In this document: one piece after another, positions 1 to 13,800 of the stretch
Numbering within the stretch: position 1 is the first letter of the stretch
How the letters are laid out: every line of letters starts with the position of its first letter
Source of the DNA: Sciurus carolinensis
Taxonomy: Eukaryota > Chordata > Mammalia > Rodentia > Sciuridae
Length of the DNA stretch: 64,000 nucleotides
NCBI RefSeq assembly: GCF_902686445.1
Contig: NC_062221.1
Location: 37,402,575-37,466,574 of the forward strand
Direction: 5' to 3'
The notes under the pieces: generated by a model
The model's database searches: none
Seen by the model: the letters and a program-made list of their open reading frames with translations, nothing else
Told to the model about the DNA's origin: nothing
Position numbers and translations under genes: made by a program

Positions 1-2262
1 CCCCTTCATGCTCAAAACACTAGAAAAGATAGGGATAGTGGGAACATTCCTTAACATTGTAAAGACCATCTACACTAAACCCATGGCTAATATCATTCTT
101 AATGTTGAAAAACTGAAAGCATTCCCCCTAAAATCTGGAACAAGTCAGGGATGCCCTCTTTTACCACTCCTATTCAATATGGTCCTTGAAACTCTAGCCA
201 GAGCAATTAGACAGACCAAAGAAATTAAAGGGATACGAATTGGAAAAGAAGAACTCAAATTATCCCTATTTGCTGATGATATGATTATATACTTAGAGGA
301 ACCAGGAAATTCCACCAGAAAACTTCTAGAACTCATAAGTGAATTCAGTAAAGTAGTGGGATATAAGATCAATGCTCATAAATCTAATGCATTTTTATAC
401 ATAAGTGATGAATCTTCAGAAAGAGAAGTTAGGAAAACTACCCCATTCACAATAGCTTCGAAAAAAATAAAATGCTTGGGAATCAATCTCACAAAAGAGG
501 TAAAAGACCTCTACAATGAGAACTACGGAACACTAAAGAAAGAAATTAAAGAAAACCTTAGAAGATGGAAAGATCTCCCATGTCCTTGGATAGGCAGAAT
601 TAATATTGTCAAAATGGCCATACTAACCAAAAGTGCTATACAGATTCAATGCAATTCCAATTAAAATCCCAATGACGTACCTTACAGAAATAGAACAAGC
701 AATCATGAAATTCATCTGGAAGAATAAGAAACCCAGAATAGCTAAAGCAATCCTTCCCAGGAAAAGTGAGGCTGGGCGTATTGCAATATCAGAACCTCAA
801 CTATAATGCAAAGCAATAGTAACAAAAACGGCATGGTATTGGTACCAAAATAGACAGGTAGATCAATGGTACAGAATAGAGGACACGGACACAAACCCAA
901 ATAAATACAATTTTCTCATACTAGACAAAGGTGCCAAAAATATGCAATGGAGAAAAGATAGCCTCTTCAACAAATGGTGCTGGGAAAATTGGAAATCCAT
1001 ATGCAACAAAATGAAACTAAACCCATATCTCTCAGTATGCATGAAACTCAACTCAAAATGGATTAAGGACCTCGGAATCAGACCAGAGACCCTGCATCTT
1101 ATAGAAGAAAATGTAGGTCCAGATCTTCAACGTGTCGACTTAGGACCAGACTTCCTCAACAGGACTCCCATAGCACAAGAAATAAAAGCAAGAATCAACA
1201 ACTGGGATAGATTCAAACTAAAAAGCTTTCTCTCAGCAAAGGAAACTATCAGCAATGCGAGGAAAGAGCCTACAGAGTGGGAGAAAATCTTTGCCAATCA
1301 TACTTCAGATAGAGCACTAATCTCCAGAATCTATAAAGAACTCAAAAAACTCAACACCAAGACTACAAATAACCTAACTGACAAATGGTCTAAGGAAATG
1401 AACAGACACTTCACAGAAGAAGACGTACAAGCAATCAACAAACATATGAAAAAATGTTCAACATCTCTAGTAATAAGAGAAATGCAAATCAAAACCACCC
1501 TAAGATTCCATCTCACCCCAATTAGAATGGCGATTATCAAGAATACAAGCAACAACAGGTGTTGGCGAGGATGTGGGGAAAAAGGTACACTCACATATTG
1601 CTGGTGGGGTTGCAAATTAGTGCAGCCACTCTGGAAAGCAGTATGGAGATTCCTTAGAAAACTTGGAATGGAACTACCATTTGACCCAGCTCTCCCACTC
1701 CTTGGCCTATACCCAAAGGACTTACAATCAGCATACTACAGAGATGCAGCCACATCAATGTTCATTGCTGCTCAATTCACCATAGCCAAATTGTGGAACC
1801 AACCTAGATGCCCTTCAGTTGATTAATGGATAAAGAAACTGTGGCATAAATATATATACAATGGAATATTACTCAGCCATATAGAATGATAAAATTATGG
1901 CATTTGCAGGCAAATGGATGAAATTGGAGCATATCATGCTAAGTGAGATAAACCAATCTCAAAAAACCAAAGGAAGAATGATCTTACTGATAAGTGGATG
2001 ATGACACATAATGGGGCGTGGGAGGGGTTAGTTTTAGGGTTAGAGTTAGGGTTTGGGAGGGGGGCAAGAATGGGGGAAGGAAGGACTATACAGAGGAAAA
2101 AGAGAGGTGGGAGGGGTGGGGGAAGGAAAAAAATAACAGAATGAATCAACCAACATTGCCCTATGTAAATTTATGATTATACAAATGGTATGTCTTTATT
2201 CCATATACAAACATTGAAACAACATATATCCCATTTGTTTACAATAAAAAAAGAAGAAATAA
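1..2262 (+). mobile_element. L1 retrotransposon, 3' part (ORF2 end, 3' UTR, A-rich tail), cut by window edge
   Basis: Starts inside ORF2 at the reverse transcriptase and runs through the C-terminal Cys-rich region and a G-rich 3' UTR (2010-2130) to an A-rich tail near 2245-2262. Sense orientation. The same family's 3' ends recur at 10.75 kb and 36.4 kb. Moderately young by eye: long frames survive, but ORF2 is broken. Confidence 0.93.
8..1826 (+). pseudogene. L1 ORF2 fragment: reverse transcriptase and C-terminal domain, broken
   Basis: The first frame (8-664) carries the RT core with [15 protein letters not shown] and the FADD catalytic box (YxDD-equivalent; F-A-D-D near 271-282). Around 640 the frame shifts. 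The new frame has an in-frame TAA at 804-806, is then open from 942 and ends at TAA 1824-1826, where L1 proteins usually continue with Glu-Trp-Met-Asp. The C-terminal CWRGCGEKG...CWWGC cysteine motif is present (1558-1614). At least three disabling lesions are therefore visible, so it cannot make a complete ORF2 protein. Confidence 0.92.
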
Positions 2263-2574
2263 GTGTAATAAATAACTGTGAATAATACTTTCATAAATCC
2301 ATATTTATTTTTCATTCATATAAAGTATGCATATATGTATGCATAAACATGTATAATATACTGGAAAAAATATAAATGTACACATTTATGTACATATGCA
2401 CATGTGTTCATGCATAAATATTTATACCTGTAGCTGTCTATTTCTAGACTGTTTTATGCTTATAAATATGTGTGCATTTAATATGCATACATATATGTAT
2501 TCTTATTCATATACATATATGAATACATATACATATGTAACAATATTCATATAAATTTCTTTGTTCTAGGTGGT
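2263..2574. other. AT-rich, low-complexity stretch
   Basis: Dominated by alternating purine-pyrimidine words such as atatgtatgcata and acatatatgtat between two L1 segments. No gene or RNA feature seen. Confidence 0.6.
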
Positions 2575-3465
2575 GTGGTTTCATTATGCTGTGTTTTAAA
2601 AATTACTTTTGTAACCTAAAATTTGTACATATTTATGGGTACCTTGTGATGTTTCTGTGCATGTATATAATGTATAATGTTCAAGTTAAGGTAAGTATAT
2701 GTATCTCCATAAATACTTAATCTTTTCTTATGATGAAAAGATTCAAAATTTTTTCCTCTAGCTTTTTATTAAATATACAGTTTTAATACAGTTTTATTTA
2801 ATATACAGTTTTAGTTTTGTTATGTATAGATATGTAATATAATAGAATGCCTGAACTTATTTTGCACATCAACTGCAACTTAGTGCCCTCTGGCCAACCC
2901 TCCCCCATCCCTTCCCACTTCTTCCACAGTCTCTCTCTCTCTCAAATTCTTTGATATCAGCTGCTTCAGATTGTTCATAGAAATGAGATCCTGTGGTATC
3001 TGTCTTCTTGTGCCTGATATTTTTTCACTTATGTCTTTCACTTTCAAACAAAATTCTGTCTTTTGTTTGTTATAAATACAGGAATTTGTACTTTTATACT
3101 GAATAATATTCCATTATGTATGCTTACTGAATTTTCTTTATCTTTTCATCAGTTGATGGACACCTACATCGATTCCATATCTTTATTATTGTGAATAAGG
3201 ATTTCCATAAATATGTGAATGCCGATGTCTCTTCATTGTACTGATTTCATTTCCTTTGGATATACACACAGAAGAGTGGGATTTTTGTACACATGGTAGT
3301 TCTATTTCTAGTGTTTTGAGAAAACTCTATATTGTTTTCCATTGTGCCTATACTAATTTACATTTCTACCAAGATGTATGAGAGTATTTTCCCTCCACAT
3401 TCTCACTAACATTTACTATTTTTGTCTTTTTGATAATACTCATTTCTGAAGTGAGGTGATATTGT
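2575..3465 (-). mobile_element. Old L1 (L1MA/L1PB-like), 3' UTR and ORF2 end, antisense
   Basis: The text around 2616-2935 reads like the 3' UTR of mammalian-wide L1MA/L1PB elements ('tgtacatatttatgggtacc', 'aacttattttgc', 'ctgcaactta'). It is followed at 3090-3460 by antisense ORF2-end text ('attatgtatgc', 'cagttgatggacacctaca'). It is interrupted at 3466 by another L1 and resumes at about 4136. Confidence 0.8.
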
Positions 3466-4135
3466 GTTTTTTATTAAAACTTTATAATTATACATTGCAG
3501 TGTTCCTTCTGACAAAATTGTACATGCATGGAATATGAATTCAGTACATGACCTACCTTTCTCTCATCTTCCCTCCCATCCCCACGTCTCCTTTCCCTAA
3601 TCTGCTCTATTTCTTCTCACTTGTCTATTTATTTTTGATTGGTTCTTTTTACTTATACACAAAGTCGAAATTCCCTGTGGTATATTTATATGTGCACATA
3701 ACATGATTTTTAAGAATTCATTCTTCATTTCCTCCCTTTTCCCATTCTTCCACTCTGCCTTTTGATCTCCTTCTACACTACTTATCTTCCCTATGTCTTT
3801 TTGGTATACTATTCTTCCCTCCTCTTTTCCTTTATATTCTAGTTTCCATACATGAGAGAAAACATTTGATCTTTGAGTTTCTGAATCTGGCTTATTTTGC
3901 TTAGCATAACATTATTTGTTTCCATCCATTTACCAGAAAATGCCATAATTTCATTCTTCCTTATGGCTGAGTAAAACTTCATTTTGCATATATAATACAA
4001 TTTCTTAATCTATTCCTCTATGAATGGACATTGGGTGGATCCCATAATTTAGTTATTGTGAATTGTGCTACTATAAACTCTTGAGGTAGTTGTATCATTA
4101 TAGAATTCTGATTTTAGTTCATTTGTGAAAATATT
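3466..4135 (-). mobile_element. Younger L1, 5'-truncated, inserted into the older L1
   Basis: Begins with the A-tail complement (ttttttattaaaac) and a 3' UTR of the local family, then antisense ORF2-end text (cctatgaatggacattgggtggatccc) and stops near 4135. The host L1 resumes with 'ctcattgtggtttgatttgc', the continuation of what was left off at 3465. Confidence 0.72.
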
Positions 4136-4215
4136 TTCTCATTGTGGTTTGATTTGCATTTCTCTAATGATTAGTGATGAACATTTTAAATATGCTGTTG
4201 AAAAATTTCAAACAT
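4136..4215 (-). mobile_element. Old L1, continuation after the nested insertion
   Basis: Antisense text 'tttgatttgcatttctctaatgattagtgatgaacattt' matches the L1 ORF2/3' junction text that follows the portion ending at 3465, showing one element split in two. Confidence 0.65.
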
Positions 4216-7200
4216 GCCTGCTGGTCTTTTTGCATGTCTTTTTGAGAAAGACATTTATGTTGTTTGAGAAATGGAACAAGAATATCTATTTTTATTCGTA
4301 GAACATACACAATGACCTGGGGTGAGAGTATGAGAGCATCCCACCTCCCAGTCCATATATATGGATATTCAAGGATAGATATATTTCTTCCATTAAGCCA
4401 AAGAATAATTGTAAGCAAATGTGCTGGAACTATTATTAAAAATATGGTCTGGGTTTGCTGAGATAACTGTCTATAAAAATCTCAGAATCCAGATCTGCCC
4501 AGGTTCATCTTTACTAACAACGAAAGAGAAAGTCTAAGAAGTAAAGTCTAGGAAGTAAGAAATCTCATTTGAAAGATGGAATGGAAAGCAATTTCTTAAA
4601 ATATCATTTAAATCTATGAATTGAGCTATGTCTTGAACCTTGAAAGACCTTATCCTTCGTCTGATATGAACTAGTAAATTACAGTTTATTTTCAGTTCAA
4701 ATAATTTTTCTCATTTGAAAATAAATTTTCTTACTGATGTAAATATTGTGTTTGAAAGAATAACTCATAAATTCTGATAAGTGAATATTACCTTGATGAA
4801 GTAATGACACACACACACTCAAATACATACATTCCTCTATGAATTAAAAAACTGTTGAAATTTATTTGTTATTGAAGCTCTTCAATTCAAGGCTAATTGA
4901 ACAAAAACTAATTTCCTATATTTTTAGTGAGTATTCTTGGTAAGGTAAAATTTTGATAATCTTCAGGTAATCTAAGAATAATTTATAGGTTGTTTTAATG
5001 ATGGTAAAAAAAAATTCATCATGATAATGGGCATACTTATTCAGAAAACTGCAAAATCAGGGATAAGATGATTAATCAAATATGAATGAATTAAAGTATA
5101 TCTGTTAACAAAATTGTTATTAACAAGTCCATATGCTGATATACTGGATAATAGATAATAATAACATAAATAAACATGATTCAAAAAACAAACAATATAC
5201 GAAGACAGGAGTGATTAACACTTTCTGCCCAAAAGAAAATTGGAGAGATACTAGTGTCAGTAAAACTAAAAAAAAAATACAAGTCTTTATGTAATTCAGA
5301 AAGACACAAAGAATAAGCGATTGCTTTTAACAGCAAGAGATTGCATTTTTCTATTAAAAGCATGTGACATAATATTTTATTTAAATTTTTATTAATGCAT
5401 TTTTAAAATCATGAGTTCCCAAAGAGCAAGAGTCAGTGTATTACTTTATTAAATATTCAGTATCTTGAACAGTGATTCACACATGGTAGGTCAACATTAA
5501 ATGTAGGATTGAAGTCCAAAGATGCTCTCAAATACTCAATAGAAGTAAAATATATCTTCAGATATTAGATATTATCTTCATCTAAAGAAGTTTGTATTTT
5601 TCATTGACCTTTTTTCTATCAGATCCTAGCCTACCTGTTTACTCTTCTCTCTGAACTGGGATGAGACTGCAAACCATGCTTCTCCTTTGTATGCTTAATC
5701 ACAGGTAAACTATTCCAAGGAGGGAATCTCTAGAAAAGACTTTCTTCCTCTTGCTATTTTCACTACTGCACTAATTCTTCACCCTGTCAGGGACACTTGA
5801 TTCAAAGAGACACATAAAGTTCCTCTTTGCAATGTTCCCACATAGTTTTCCTCTCTCACTATGGCCCATCAAAGATTCCATGGTCAGCTAGTTAGTACTC
5901 ATCTTCCAAGGTTAGGGAACCAGGTCTACAGACGCTTACCACTGTGCCACAAGTTTGTAAAAATCCTAATCTCTCTTCATTTCACCAGTCCTTGTTGTGG
6001 TAGCTATTTCTATAGTTACTGCTTCCATGATAATACAATGTCTTTTTGGCTACTTTTGCTTTTTATTTTTTCTGTTTCCAATGTTCTGGTAAATAATACA
6101 TGTCATTGAATGTTCTCTATTAAAATGATCATGACACGACCCGTATTTATTATTGAATTGAAGTAACATCGGCATAACTTGGCCAATATATGTGTTTATC
6201 TGAATTTATTCACTGGTAACTAGACACCATGGTGTTAATCTGGCGTTTCCTCTTGGTTTTAAGTGCTTCTCTCTTGTTTTGATCCTACAGAACTGTGGAA
6301 AAGGGAAGGTGATACAAAGTTCACCAAGTGGAAGGTAAAGGCCCCCAGAAAAATTCAAAAGTATGATTTAATTTCCAAAACTTTGACCTGCTTTATGAAC
6401 CTGAAGACTAGATTGACTTGTTTCCTATTTATTTTTTTGTTATTGTTTCAATTTTTGTATTTTTGGAGCAATTTAATCAATTGTGTAAGAATTTAATTAG
6501 CTCATCACAATTTTTTTTTCTAACCATTTTATTTCCAGGAGTCTGTGAATGTATGCAATTTTTTAGTACTAATACCAAAATTCATAGTGTCCATTAGTTT
6601 TTTTTTTTGTCACTAACCCAAAGGTAAAGCTATTCCATAGATTCCTGGATCTGACTATATATGAATAGATTTAAAGTATGGAATATTCAATAAAGTACAG
6701 TAAAATTTATAGGTACAAATACCAAAAGAAATACTTGAATTAAATATTATCTATCAGTCACATGTCCTTCCTTTAACTTATAAAATTCAGATGACAACTC
6801 AATAAAGGGAAATAATGTTAAGGAATAATTTTAATATCTGAGAGACTGTGTCTTTTGATATGTGATTATATTTATTTATGTACATAAGTTATAGATATAA
6901 TTTTTATAATTTTTATATATTATTTTTGATACTTTAGAGGATTTAGTGTCTGTATAGCTGCCTTACAAATACAATCATATTGTTAATATAGGATAATATT
7001 TCTTTTAGTATCATCTGGGAAACACTACTCCTTCAGGTAATTTAATATTGTAACATTTGGCTATTGTTGAAGAATTTTCTAATCTAATAATTATGTGATA
7101 TAAAAATCCTTATTTTCTGAAGATCTTATTTAATTGTATGGATACCCTATGAGAGATACCCTATGAGATGCAGGTATTTTAATAAAACAGATTATGGCAG

Positions 7201-9711
7201 TTTAAGGAAAGTTTGCATAATGCAAAAATAACTCATATACAAACCTCTCTGAATGACATCTGGAGTACATATAAAGATGGAGTGATAGGGATGCAGGGAT
7301 GCCTTTTCAATAAGTGGGTGAAACTTCTCTCCCAAAGCACTTCAGTAAATCACCATTAAGTAGTCTTTATCTTTGCATAAATGGGATTTTGCATGTGTTT
7401 TTCTCCCCAGATAAATTCTAAGTTTCTTGAAAATAGAAACCATACTTCCTAATTTGTGTGTGTTTTGGAGGGTAATGATCAATACAGATATTTTACAAAT
7501 ATAATCTCTCATATATTAGTTCCTATGTTTTGGTGCTGAGTTAAACTACAGTATATGGAGTATAATGCTAGTGTGTTTGTCCTATTTTGTCCTATTGTGT
7601 CTAAAATGGGTGCAGGGTTTAGTACACTGGAAGAGTAACTGCCCTGTTGGGCCCTTCAGAAAAAGAAAATTGAACATGAAAGGGATTTACTGAGGGTAAG
7701 GCTTGGGAAAGTTAAAGGGATAAGGGAACCTGAGTTGGCAGGAAGAACTTGTATTTCAGTGTAGATATGAAAGCTACTAAATGATAAAAGAAAGAATGGA
7801 AAGATGGTGATTGGAAGCACCTTGGTGTCAGTTACCACTCCTCTTTACCTGTGTATTGCCTGTGCACTGGCTGGAAGCAGCCAAAAGTAAATGTGGCTGC
7901 AGTAGATACAACCGTTTGGAAACTGGAGGCTGCGGTCGAAGCGAACTTTTCAAATCAGTTTCCCACTTGATGGGAGAGATAAGTGGCACATTCAGTAGCT
8001 GACTGCTTTAATACCATTGCCCTATAACCAATACATGCTTATAAATATGTCTGACTAGTGGTTCCTCCAGATTTTCTGATTGCCTCTCTCTCTTCTGAGG
8101 CAAAACTTTAGAAGAGAGAAGCTAGTTATAAGAACTATAACCCCTGCCATTAGTAGATCAAGGCAGCAGCAGGTAATCATCTTCCTTTTCCACAATTCAT
8201 TTTAAATTATCCTTATTCACAGAGTTCACTCTGCAGATCTTTACTGGTTTTCTTGTGATGCAACCCAAAGTTTTATTTAAGAGTTTAGATAAGGGTTGAG
8301 ATAATTTTACACTTCAAGGCCAGGGAAGCTGTGTTTGTGTATTCACTGTGAAACTTAGGCAAGAGAAAATCAAGTGGTGCATAGGCAAATCAGTGTGGCT
8401 CTATATTTTCCAGTCCGTTTTGTGTCATTTCAGTAAATACATTCTGTTGATCAGGTTTGATTACTCTTGCTTAGATGGGGACTCATCTTCTTACCCACTG
8501 GTCTTTGGACCTAAAGAGTTCGAAGTGCTCAGACGGCAGCTGTATTCTGAATTGCATTAGGGTCATTGTCATATTTCCTGGCAAGAGGTGGTCTTTTTTG
8601 GAAAGCAGAACTTTTAAACATTCAGAGTCCAGAGTGGCAGGGACAGAAACACAAAGTTCAATAATTTGTGGGTAGGAATTGTGAGTGAGACTACTCCCTC
8701 TCGTTTTATTTACCAGAACCACATCTATTTCCTATTGGGGTTGGACACTAAATCTGTGTTTCAGTGTATGTATTATATCCCAGATGATGGCAAACTCATC
8801 TTTTTTAGTATTTCTTCTGAACTAGCACTTTGGCTATATCTCCCATAGGACATCCCAATGATTTATCATGACAGATGCTGCTTCCTAATAGTGTCATGTA
8901 ATGTGATCAGTAGGTCACAAGGTTATGTTCCCACTCTACACCTCTGTTTCTCTGAAGTTTCTCTCTTGCTTGTACATTATGTTCAGTGAGATTCTATAAC
9001 TATGGATTAGACACTGAGTAAATAACCATTTCATGGTGCTCAATGAGGCTGTATGAATAAAGAAAGGAAATCCAATCTCAGAAAAGGTTTATCTCCACGT
9101 GACAATAAACTAACAGCTCTTCCAGTATGCAACAGACAGAAAGAGATCAACTTTAAACCAAATGAATTGTTTTACTTCTCAAGGAATAGTAATATATGTG
9201 TAGGACAGTGTTGGGGTCAGCTGTTGATGAAATAAACACATGAAGCAGTAGCTAAATTGACCTCAGTAACTGGAAGTCTGTGCTTTGGGGATCAAATATA
9301 GCCTCTTTTTCTGCCTCTGACCAGTTCATTTGTGTGCCCAATAATCCAGGGTAGTTAATTACAAGAGTTGGCTAGGATCAATCAGTTGTATACCTGGGTT
9401 TTCAGTGCATCTTGCAAGGTTGTACTTTCTAGTGGGCATTAACATGCAATACGAAAATTGTTCCAGATTTTCATCTACTCTCATATGTTCATTTACATGA
9501 TTCTTCTCCAGACCTCTTTGTGCTAGATATTCAACTCATTCTCATTCCTGAATCTGATCAGCAGTTAAGGTTATCAATCCACCACTCAGAAGTATAGTTA
9601 ACAGAACAAACTGTAATATGATGGGCATTTTAGGTCTATTTCACTATAAATAGAATTAAATTTTATATATTTCAGAATTGCTTGCTTCTTAAGTAAGGCA
9701 TTTTAAAATGA
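4216..9711. other. AT-rich intergenic DNA; a few ancient repeat traces, no gene seen
   Basis: Frames are all under 85 codons and unrecognised. Traces of L2-type 3' ends occur near 5420-5510 (cagtgattcacacatggtaggtca) and 7400-7450 (aattctaagtttcttgaaaatag). Nothing recognisable in 7600-9540. Confidence 0.55.
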
Positions 9712-9905
9712 AAAACAGGTGTGAGCTATCACATCTAAAATCCCAACAATTCAGGAGCTTGAGGCAGGAGGATTGCAAGTTCAGGGCCAGCCTGGGCAAG
9801 TTAGTAAGACCCTGTCTCAAAACAAAATTTAAAAAGAGGTAAAGATATGACAAGGAAGTAGAGCCCACTGAATTCAGTCCTCATTGGCACACACACAAAA
9901 ATAAG
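9712..9905 (+). mobile_element. SINE, B1-dID type
   Basis: B1-like left half ('ggaggattgcaagttcagggccagcctgggc', 'agaccctgtctca') joined to a degraded ID-like right half (agtagagccc...attcagtcctcattggcac) and an A-rich tail. Confidence 0.82.
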
Positions 9906-10744
9906 TGAATAAAAGTAAATATGTAGAAACAAAAACAAGCCAGAAAACCTGGATCAATAGGGCTCCACAGATCACAAATTTGATTCATTACCTTGGGAGT
10001 TTTGGATTTCATTAATTCATTCTATCACTATAATGGTGTATTAAAAGTTAGTGGAGAATAACTGCATTTTATTTATAATCAGATGAACATGTATAAATAT
10101 TTTTCCATTTCCACTGAGTGCTTAATTTTAAAAAACTGACCTATGCCTATTATAAAATTTGATAATTCATAGGAAAATCAGACATTTATAAGTTAAACAA
10201 TTTCTTCAAATATAAAATATGAAACAACTAAATTTAAATTCAGTAACATAAAATACAAAACTCCATTATTCTCATATAGTTTACAATATTTGTTAGATGA
10301 TTTTGATGATATCAATCACATTCTAACTAAAGTGAAAGACAATCATTTTACAAATTCATCTTCAGAATTATTTCATGCTGATATAGTATTCCTTTTTTAC
10401 ATTCTATATTAAAGTAAGTCTGTAATTGAAGGTTTTAATAATATGTTGTGATAAAAATAAGATTGCATATTTTTAAAATTTTAATTTCTATGATGATGGC
10501 ACTTGTGGAAACAGAATTTGGTTTACAGTTAGATTGTCCAACTAATCCTGGGTCTAAAACCATAAAAAATAATAATTTTTTATCATTATGAAAATGAAAT
10601 GCATGTGACATTATTTTACTTCTCAAAACCAAATTATTTGCAGTCTCAATTAAAAGTGATTTTATTACCTCATGTACATAGATGACTTCATGACCAATGT
10701 GATCCTACAATATGTACAATCAGAAAATGTGAAATTATACTCCA

Positions 10745-10832
10745 TTTATGCATGATTTATTAAAATGTACAAATACATTCTACTGTCATATACAACTAAT
10801 TAGAACAAATAAGAAATAATAAAATAAATAAA
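10745..10832 (+). mobile_element. L1 3' terminus, short 5'-truncated copy
   Basis: 'cattctactgtcatatacaactaattagaacaaat' followed by an A-rich tail matches the last bases of the L1 at 36.4 kb, so this is a very short insertion of the same family. Confidence 0.72.
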
Positions 10833-13800
10833 AGTGATTTTGTATTTATATATACATCATCTCTGTGTGCAAAAGTTTCAAGGCCACTGTCTGACCATAA
10901 AATTCATAGAAAATAAAATGGTGAAACAAAAATATCTAACAAACCATTGAAAAAAGAAAATAGCAAATTCATAAACACATACGACCTTTTTTATGACTGA
11001 GCTTCGAATGTACTTCCGAGTTTTGTAGAGAAAGGTCACGAGAAGAAAGTTTTAGCATTTAACCAGTTCTCAATTTTGGAAATGATGCTGAACACCAATA
11101 ACTGACACCATTTTGTTTTGTTTTGTTTTGTTTTATTCAGTGCTAGGATAGAGAGAATAACTGTTCTTCGGGTGAAAAACTATCACTGAGTTTCTGAAAG
11201 ATATTTCTTATCTATAGAATTATGTAAGGGAAGAGTCATATAAAACATGGCATACCATAACTATATGCTAAAATTTAAGTCATTGTCACATATCATTTTA
11301 AAAATTTTCTTCTAGCAATATTAGATAAATGTTGAGGGTGGTGCTATCAGTGTGTAAAATCATAAGAATGTGCCTTCTGTTGAGCCTTGCTGATCTTCTC
11401 TTGTAACCTCAAATCCTGAAACAAATAATAGTTAAGTAATTTTTGCTGAATAAAGGAGCCAGAATGTTATGGTGAATTATTTATGTAACAATGAGGGGAA
11501 ATTCAGTGAGAGTCCAGAATGTCACCTAGAAGGACACATCAAACAGTATTCCCTTGGTCCTAGCTTCCTTCAAACCATCCCAGACCTATAGTTAATTTAC
11601 TTGACTCCTGTGGAACATATGTAATAAGTTCTTAAGTCACAGATACAGATATATAAAAGAATTAATGCTTAAAATGAGAGTTAAAATATGAGGAATAAAT
11701 TTAAACAAGAAGAATGAGTGCAGTAAAGTAAGTCAACGAATTAAGGAAGGGCCAAAATGAGCAAGGACCAAGGAAAAAGATTGACCTTGATAGAAATTTC
11801 AAACTGTAAAAACATAAAAAAAAGGACAATGTGATTTAATTTTATTTTCTATTTCATATACAGCATGCTGTATAAAGTACAAGCGATTTTCGTATCCTAC
11901 AACTTCTGAGACAGCAATTTCAGTGAAAACAGTGGAAACAGATCTAAAAGGACTTCCAATAATGTGGTTATCAGATGGAAATATAAAATAAACATGATTA
12001 ACACCCCTGAGCCACTTGGAAATAGTTAACATGGGACAAGGTTATTTTTAAAATGTAATGAAATACCGCTATAATATATCACAGTTAAAATTTTAAACTT
12101 TGTGATGGAACACTAGCATATTAGACAAAGATAAAGAGAAAATAAATTTCATAGGATTCAATCCAGGAAGAAAGACAAACTACAGAAGAAGGTTCAATAT
12201 ATGAAGCATAGAATGAGATGGTTAAACACATATGTCATGAGATTTAAATAGGGATATGAAGACAGTAGGATGGGAGAAATGTACAAAAAGATAATGGCTA
12301 AAAATTTTCTATGTTTGAAAATGACATCAGGGTTTCAGAGTATCACAAGGTTCCAAAGCATCCTAATCTAGCATCTAGGAAACAGGAAAGCATGTATATC
12401 CACCTGATAGAAAGAGTGGTCATTTGTACAATTCTATCCTGTCTCCTGCTAATTCATTTGAGACACAACCACACTTTTCTGGGCTCTGGGCAATGCTTTC
12501 TATCATTGATATTTAGAATTATTGTAATTTATGATCTCTTATTTGGGTGTGTTCAGGGTCCATTGGTCTTCCAGTCTGTCCTTTCTACTTCTTCTTGGTT
12601 CTGCAAATACTGATTTCTTAGCTAAGTCTTCTGTATAGTCTTAGTTATGCAGTCCAATTCACAGATTGCAGTTCAAGATCTGTTCACTGCTAAATTCACC
12701 AATCTTGGAAGTTTAATGATTCTGTCCTATACAACTAGCTATGTTTTACTTTCCTCACAAGAAACTCTAGACCTTAACAGGTTGCAAAGGATTTGACAAA
12801 AGGTGAGGTGCCAAAACTAGTCTCTGTCTACATGTGCTCTGTTTGCATATCTGCTAGTCCAAAACTGCTCTATTTTGGTGTGGATACTCTATATTCCAAC
12901 AGGAAATGCAGACCAGGTATATCAAACCTAAGAATCTTTACCATTTCCTTTTTTCTGTCTCTGCCCTAATTTTACTTGTTCTTTTATTTCTCACAACCTC
13001 CTTCCAGATCACCCAAGGTCTAAGAAGGCAGAGCACCATGATTTAGTCCTATTGTTAGGATGGCTGAAAGGAAAAATCTGATTTCCAAAAGAAAAATGAG
13101 GAATGTGACAAATATCTTCTCCATGAGAAACAAATGTTCCTGAGTTCATTCTTCTTTCTTTGATTCGTATTTGCTTAAGTTACAAAACCTACTTTTACTT
13201 GGAAGCATGCATACATAATTTCAAATTATCAATGTTTCATGAAAATTTTATATCATAACTATCCCCCTATAAATTATGCTCACTAATGTGAGATAAATTG
13301 AGATAATGTTTGGAAAGAAAAATGTATTTTAATTAATGCAAACGTGTAATTATGTATTTTTTACATTTGATTGAACTCAGTAAGCTATATTTGAAGATTA
13401 ATATTTTCACCAATTTGTAAAATACTGTTTTACAATTTTTTATTGGACCTAAAATTTAATGATAATCCATTATGGAATTTAAACTGTCAAGTTTTCTCAA
13501 ATTGAGGGAATTCTAAAATACCTGGTTTAAGATATAAAATGAATCACATTAATCCTAAACTTACTAGAGAATTTCAGCATATTAAAAACTTTTTGTTTTA
13601 TGAGTTCATAGAAGTTATTTTTGGATTAATAATTACTTTATCTAGAAAAATAATTTTATCTTCTGGGCAATAAATTTTAAGTGGATAGGTGAAGTATTTA
13701 ATATGTCAGATAAAGTAGTGGAATGCAAGTTTCCTTTTCAATAGAGAAACTTTTGTAACTTAAATGTTTTCCTTTTTTGTTTCTTTGATATAGCAAACCT

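Noticed and set aside
2020..2060. Interstitial telomeric repeat
   Set aside because: The TTAGGG-like words are imperfect and lie inside the L1 3' UTR, so a telomere fusion is not needed.
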